Assembly (NCBI GenBank): GCA_944989445.1
Contig: CALYLW010000053.1
Span: forward strand, 920,001-984,000
Length of the DNA: 64,000 nt
Source of the DNA: Ampullaceana balthica
Lineage: Eukaryota; Mollusca; Gastropoda; Lymnaeidae
Reading direction: 5' to 3'
The notes under the pieces are model-generated. The model was given only the letters and a program-made list of their open reading frames with translations, made no database searches and was not told the origin of the DNA. A program made the position numbers and the translations under genes. Positions 59,651 through 64,000 of the stretch are shown here, piece by piece. The number at the start of each line of letters is the position of its first letter. The stretch's first letter is position 1.

Positions 59651-59682
59651 GCCGGTGAAGTTAATATAAGGGATTTTTAAAA
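59101..59682. repeat. Dispersed repeat of about 580 bp, copy C
   Basis: Left edge TTTTTGACTATAAATCCCTT and right edge TTAATATAAGGGATTTTTAA are an imperfect inverted pair. Its interior matches copy B at 17735-18262 closely. A (GA)n tract at about 59574-59649 has expanded from the AGACAGACAGAGAG segment present in copy B. Confidence 0.75.
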
Positions 59683-60806
59683 AATGCCAATATCAATGAA
59701 GTAACCTTCAGTCAGGCCATACGAACCCAGCAGCTTGAATGCTAATGTCCGCTAGTCGGCGGCAGTAACTATTTAATTTATTAACTTTAAATACTGACGA
59801 CCAACAACTTTGTTTTCTTATTAAATCATTTTTGCTAGGTTTACACAGTATACACATGTTAAATAACACAGGAAACACAAGTGAAGGGAAAGGGCGCACA
59901 ATTGTAATGGTATCGGTGGCTGTGAGGTGCGTCATTCAGCAATGCCGACACCTTTTAGAAAGAAAAAAAAAGCATTTATTATTGCTATTGCAGTGAAAGA
60001 CCTTGAACGACTGAAATTAAAATATATTTTTAAAAAAATAAAAATAAGGTGCTTTTTAAGTACGGTGGGATCAGAGTGGAGGGTCGAGTAAGGGGTGGGG
60101 TTATATTAACTACATAGGAATGCTCAGTCGGAAACGTAATGTTGTCGGTGTATTTCAAAGAAAAGTTAACGTGCTGTCATTGATGCCTTCAAAGAACCAA
60201 AATCTTTTTGTGTGACACATTTTTGTTGGTTTCATGTTCAGAGAAAAAAAAGTGTATGAAAATACTTTGTAGTTAGTCGGGACTGAATTTTATTTCCCAT
60301 TGACATATAACTTCTTAAGGGTTTTAGTGTTATAGACGTATTTCACAGCAAATATTTCAAACGAAAAGTTTTAATTTTATTAATTTTTCGGTATCCGCAA
60401 TGTGAACACAAAAGAGCCGCACTTAAGCCACCGTTAGTGTAGTCATTTTCACGGGTAACCGGGCGGAATTTTACTACCCGGGTAATTGCACGGCAATGGA
60501 TACCCGGGTTGTACCCGTTGACAGCCTAGCCCCAAATGTAAAATAAATTATTTTTTAACAATATCCGTATACCGCAGCCTTGTTTTAACAAAAAAATTTT
60601 TTTATTATACACGTACTTGGAAGAATCTCTCATTGGGAATTTACTCTGGACCTTTTAAAGTATCATTTGTCATTGATAATTAAGCCTTTTGTTTCCAAAG
60701 CATGATACAAACATTCGGTTGCAATAGCATAATTGTTTTCTATTATCAGAAGGTGTCTACTCAATGATTATGAATCTCCCTAATAATAGTTTCTTAATCT
60801 CTACAG

Positions 60807-60951
60807 AACGGTCAGTTTATTCTCAACGGATCACTGTTTACAGTTAGCCGCGAGACGCGCTCTAAGAGAGATGTGAACTCACAAGATGGAGATGACTACG
60901 TCATAAAAGAAAGACCAGCGATGTTACAGATGTATGACTACATCATGCCTG
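60807..60951 (+). CDS. ADAM-like metalloproteinase, exon 4 (prodomain)
   Basis: Acceptor CTCTACAG and donor GTAAGT flank a 145-nt exon: NGQFILNGSLFTVSRETRSK, RDVNSQDGDDYVIKERPAML, QMYDYIMP, ending in phase 1. It is the intact paralogue of 8356-9901. The segment is charged and rich in Arg/Asp, as late prodomains often are. Confidence 0.78.
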
Positions 60952-61600
60952 GTAAGTGACATTAAGGACTGAAATAACGAATGACATATTGTCATTAGAA
61001 CTTTCATTTCAGTATCTTAACTGAATGGCTTCAGTGTACGGACTTAACTAGAGAATATATCTTTTTAAGCATTCCTAAATAGGACACAAGTAAAAATAAA
61101 GAAGTGCAATCTGAAAAACGTGAAACAAAATTACATGTAGTGGTATGTAACATTAGTGTTGAAGTAATTTCACCACAAGCACTGACCCTAAAATAAAAAT
61201 GTATATACACAAACTGTATTATTTAAACTCATAATACTCATACGCAAGAACGAACACGTACAAATCCTCCATCAGGTCTGGCATTCAGGTGTGAAATTGG
61301 TTGCCTCCACAAATTGGAATAACCAAAAGAATCAAAAATTTAAATAAATTGTAAGACACCACAGAAACCATAGATAAGCGTAGGATAATCTCCTGAATAG
61401 AAGGAGCGTTTGTGATATTCTAGATAAGATAAGATAGGAAAAGTAGTAATCAAAGGTGGGAAAGGTAATCCAACACTGACATTATAACAATAGGGTTTAC
61501 TCATAATAAAACTTAATAAAAACAAGAATGTGCAAAAAATCTCCAGAATTAAACTTGTTATAACGAGGGCATAATCCACATACAGTCATAAAAGAAAAAC

Positions 61601-61680
<80 letters not shown>

Positions 61681-61899
61681 TGGAGAGAGAGAGAGGGGGG
61701 AAAAAGGAGAGAGAAAGAGATAAGGATAATAAGAGAGTGAGAAAGAGATAAGAATAATAAGAGAGAGAGAGAAAGAGAGAGAGAGAATTAAAGAAACAGT
61801 ATAGCGAGATTTATAGCACGACACCAATTTACGTTCATAGATAAGTTAGTCTTAACGCTTGACTTTGTCCTTTTCTTCTCAAACAATGCTCTAAAGCAG
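60952..61899. other. Intron 4 with microsatellite
   Basis: A (TA)n run (61604-61635) passes into GA-rich simple repeat to about 61795. No other feature is seen. It resembles the equivalent intron of the decayed copy on both sides of that copy's LINE fragment. Confidence 0.6.
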
Positions 61900-62126
61900 T
61901 GAACAGATCAAGCCAGGAAAGTAATGGTAAACTGACGCCAGAAGACCATAATGATATTCTGTCTGCATCACTTCTTCGTAAACGTCGTCAGACGACCTCC
62001 ACCTACTACATCGACATCGTTGCTGTCATTGACTACCGGGCATGCAGTCGATTTCTGGGCAGCTCCAGTAACAGAACAGAAGCTCTACAGAAGCTACTGG
62101 AGTACTACACGTTTGTTATTACAGGA
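61900..62126 (+). CDS. ADAM-like metalloproteinase, exon 5 (prodomain cleavage site, protease start)
   Basis: The exon opens in phase 1 (G + TG = Val): VNRSSQESNGKLTPEDHNDI, then LSASLLRKRRQTTSTYYIDI. LRKRR is a likely furin-type site separating prodomain from protease. YYIDIVAVIDYRACSRFLGS begins the reprolysin fold, as in M12B enzymes where a short strand near the N terminus reads YIEIxVVxD. Then NRTEALQKLLEYYTFVITG. Acceptor AAAGCAG; donor GTAGGT at 62127. Reading through that donor would meet a stop within three codons. Confidence 0.82.
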
Positions 62127-62325
62127 GTAGGTTAAGTTGATTTGACTGGAGTACTTACTACACGTTTGTTATAGCAGGAGTAGTTTAAGTTGATTTGCAT
62201 GGAGTACTATAACTTTGTTACAGCAGGAGTAGAATAACGTTGATTTGACTGGAGTTCTGTACGTTTGATATTACATGAGTAGGTAAACGTTTATGTGACT
62301 GAAGTAATACACGTTTGCTAAAAAT
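62097..62325. repeat. Tandem copies of the exon 5 end and its donor
   Basis: A roughly 50-bp unit containing TGGAGTACTACACGTTTGTT, then a GGAGTAGGTTAAG-like donor, then TTGATTTGAC occurs about four times, beginning with the real exon end. Later units are decayed. The equivalent site at 11378-11480 in the decayed copy has two units. Confidence 0.8.
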
Positions 62326-62515
62326 TCAAAAATGTTCCTGGTTTTTTGAACTGAAACAAATTTTTATTAATTGTGAGATAAGACCTTACATTAATTTTTT
62401 TAGAAACATGATCTAACGTTAAAAATCTTTTGATTATCCTTTTGAAACCAGTGTAGACTAACGTAGATTTGTGTGTCGAAATGTCCTTGTGGTGATTTCA
62501 TTTCTGTCTTTTCAG

Positions 62516-62593
62516 GTTGATCTTCTCTATCAAGGAATAACGACAACAAACTACAAAATTCGTGTCCGACTTATCAAGGTGATCGTGGCTGAG
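62516..62593 (+). CDS. ADAM-like metalloproteinase, exon 6 (protease domain)
   Basis: A 78-nt phase 0-0 exon: VDLLYQGITTTNYKIRVRLI then KVIVAE. Acceptor TTTTCAG, donor GTATTA. In M12B proteases this is the segment N-VNxxYxxxxxxxIxxxLxxV, an early helix and strand of the catalytic domain. Confidence 0.82.
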
Positions 62594-62989
62594 GTATTAA
62601 CTATAGATTTTGTTTAAAATAAAAATTTTACTTTGCAATTCAGCATAATATTCTAACTCTGTTTGTTGCTAAATTTTATGAATAATTTACTTGCAATTTT
62701 TTTAAACACATTTACGTCAGGTTAATTACATCCACATATACTTGCCAGATAGTTTTTTGTCAAGTTGAATGTGAAAAATTTTAAACTTGAATGCATGATT
62801 CAAAATTTTCAAGATGGTACGGAAAACATATTTCACAAGATTTATCTGGATTATGCACAATTTAAAAGTTTCGCCAAGATGGAATTGAATGCACAATTCG
62901 CAACTTTCGTTATGATATAACTGAGTGCTGAATATTGACACCTTCAGCTAAAATGTGTCATAATTATTTAATTTGTTATTTTCTTTCAG

Positions 62990-63147
62990 ACGGTCAAAGA
63001 ATCTGCTTTCACGGAAGGTTTTAGAAAAGCTGCTTCTCCCATTGATACCCTCGACTCTTATCTGAGTCTGGACGATTTCACTAAATTTTTAGTCAGATCG
63101 GGTCGTGACGTCATTGGATCATATGATCACGCCATGTTGTTTACTGG
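62990..63147 (+). CDS. ADAM-like metalloproteinase, exon 7 (protease domain)
   Basis: Acceptor TTCTTTCAG; donor GTAATC at 63148 in phase 2. It encodes TVKESAFTEGFRKAASPIDT, LDSYLSLDDFTKFLVRSGRD, VIGSYDHAMLFTG. YDHAMLFTG matches the HDxAxLLTG-type stretch of reprolysins that precedes the zinc-binding helix. The HExxHxxGxxHD exon would follow beyond 64000, so catalytic competence cannot be judged here. Seven exons, with matching phases at five of six joins, support the model. Confidence 0.84.
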
Positions 63148-63329
63148 GTAATCGATAAAATATTTTAAAAGATGAGTTGTTGATTTAATTTTTTTAATTT
63201 TCTTTTGTTTTACGTTTATAAGGATGCTGCTCGAAAAAAATAATCTTTTAAACTTTGTGTGTGAATGACGAAAGCTTTTAAATGGTTATTTCTGGCGCTG
63301 TGAACTGAGCCAAGCACATATTATAATTA
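63148..63329. other. Intron 7 start
   Basis: AT-rich intron sequence before the LINE copies; no other feature seen. Confidence 0.5.
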
Positions 63330-63510
63330 TTATCTTATTTTATCTTTCCTTTTCTGTTATAGACGCTAGTTCTATACAGAAGATCATTGCTTCCTACGCT
63401 TATCTATGGTTTATGTCTAGTCTTGCATTTTTAAAAAAAGTTTTAAATGTTGATAAAGTGTTGGTTTTCCTGGTTTCCTCAGGCAACCCATTTGAGAATT
63501 TGTATGTGTT
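63330..63510 (-). mobile_element. CR1/L2-like LINE, short diverged copy
   Basis: Matches the 3' end of the LINE at 13653-13860 (ACGCTAGTTCTATACAGAAG, TTGCTTCCTACGCTTATCTA) with more differences than the other copies and a small internal deletion. A newer copy begins directly at 63511, so this older one was truncated by, or lies beside, that insertion. Confidence 0.75.
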
Positions 63511-64000
63511 TATCTTATCTTATCTTATCTTATCTTATCTGTTTACAGACGCTCCTTCTATACAGAAGATTATTGCGTCCTACGCTTATCTATGGTTTGT
63601 GTTTAGTCCTGCATTTTTATTAGAGATTTAAATGTTGATAAAGTGTTGGTTTTCCTGGATTCTTCAGGCAACCCATTCCACGCCCGAATTCCGGACGGGA
63701 AGAAGGAAAACTTGTATGTGTTTGTTCTTGCATACGGAATAAGAAAGGTGTTTTTATCCTTATGTCTATCTGAGGGTTGTATTAAGTTATCTTTGTGTTG
63801 TATTTCTAAATTAGAATTAATTGCTTTATGTATGATTACTACTTTGCTCTTGGTTCTTCTATCCTCTAGTGTTTCAAGGTTTAAGGATTTAACTAATGGT
63901 GTTATTCTTGTCAGTTTCGAATATTCTCCAGTAATGAATCTGGCAGCTCTTTTTTGAATTTGTTCTAGTTTATCAATGTTTTCTTTGGTGGATGGGTCCC
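63511..64000 (-). mobile_element. CR1/L2-like LINE, copy running off the window
   Basis: It begins with six TATCT units (63511-63540), the reverse complement of the LINE's simple 3' tail, then matches 13667-14110 and 33845-34270 very closely. Minus-strand coding is the RT C-terminal region. How far it extends beyond 64000 is unknown. Confidence 0.88.

Larger units (their letters stand above)
57949..60528. mobile_element. hAT element with TAGGGCTGTCA-type ends (copy 2)
   Basis: It starts GGGTGTCAATATTG (two terminal bases absent) and ends CCCGTTGACAGCCTA. Flanks are perfect 8-bp duplications GCCCCAAA (57941-57948 and 60529-60536). The two end regions match those of 43331-44341. Nested inside are a fold-back (58353-58685), a dispersed repeat (59101-59682) and a (GA)n tract. 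It lies in intron 3 of the ADAM-like gene and has no transposase. Confidence 0.9.

Noticed and set aside
59458..59680. Open frames with long Arg-Glu repeats
   Set aside because: They are translations of the (GA)n microsatellite inside a dispersed repeat.
61558..61827. Open frame with Ser-Leu and Tyr-Ile repeats
   Set aside because: A translation of (TA)n and (GA)n simple sequence in an intron.
1..64000. Polymorphic toxin, phage or bacterial defence systems
   Set aside because: Spliced exons, LINEs, hATs and Helitrons show eukaryotic genomic DNA; no prokaryotic gene was seen.

Overview
The window looks like intron-rich, repeat-dense metazoan genomic DNA. The AT-rich composition, the gene family and the transposon families suggest a gastropod mollusc, possibly a pulmonate snail; that is an inference from family resemblance, not a species call. 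There are no bacterial genes, operons, rRNA genes or CRISPR arrays. Most long open frames belong to mobile elements, and the host genes survive as short exons bounded by GT/AG splice sites.

Host genes, all on the + strand. (1) A secreted ADAM / reprolysin-type (M12B, mig-17-like) metalloproteinase gene begins at 46047 with a signal-peptide exon. It continues through prodomain exons (46579-46837, 56733-56825, 60807-60951) and the start of the metalloproteinase domain (61900-62126, 62516-62593, 62990-63147), then leaves the window before the zinc-binding exon. (2) A second, decayed copy of four of these exons lies at 8356-9901, 11183-11409, 11809-11886 and 12599-12740. It has three lost splice sites and a hAT transposon inserted in an exon. 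(3) Exons for Cys-rich modules and a Thr-rich tail at 28715-28858, 32226-32392 and about 32740-32932 look like the 3' end of a related gene and may once have belonged to the decayed copy. The locus therefore reads as a head-to-tail duplicated protease gene that has been invaded by transposons.

Mobile DNA. Eight hAT elements can be bounded by 8-bp target duplications (177-4008, 8486-9878, 21115-21294, 22718-25825, 27454-28101, 33410-40841, 43331-44341, 57949-60528), together about 20 kb. Several are nested. A ninth hAT relative (about 22335-26550) is split by one of them. A CR1/L2-like LINE covers about 13653-17100 on the minus strand and carries a 2A-like motif, a PHD-type finger, an endonuclease and a reverse transcriptase; shorter copies lie at 33831-34272, 63330-63510 and 63511-64000. 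Other LINE pieces are at 5696-7238, 10050-10660 and 47590-48066. Helitron pieces are at 4728-5690 and 18730-21900. A bounded Helitron at 46990-56423 contains an exact-period triplication of 2661 bp.

Other structure. A 4184-bp minisatellite (34891-39074) is made of exactly 110 units of two lengths (56 of 40 bp, 54 of 36 bp) and lies inside a hAT transposase. Two long fold-back hairpins (3293-3762 and 58353-58685), three copies of a roughly 550-bp repeat, tRNA-like SINE segments and simple repeats fill much of the rest. I found no self-contained new gene system. The most notable items are the decaying protease duplicate, the Helitron triplication, the two-length minisatellite with its 944-bp higher-order period, and the LINE with an N-terminal 2A motif.
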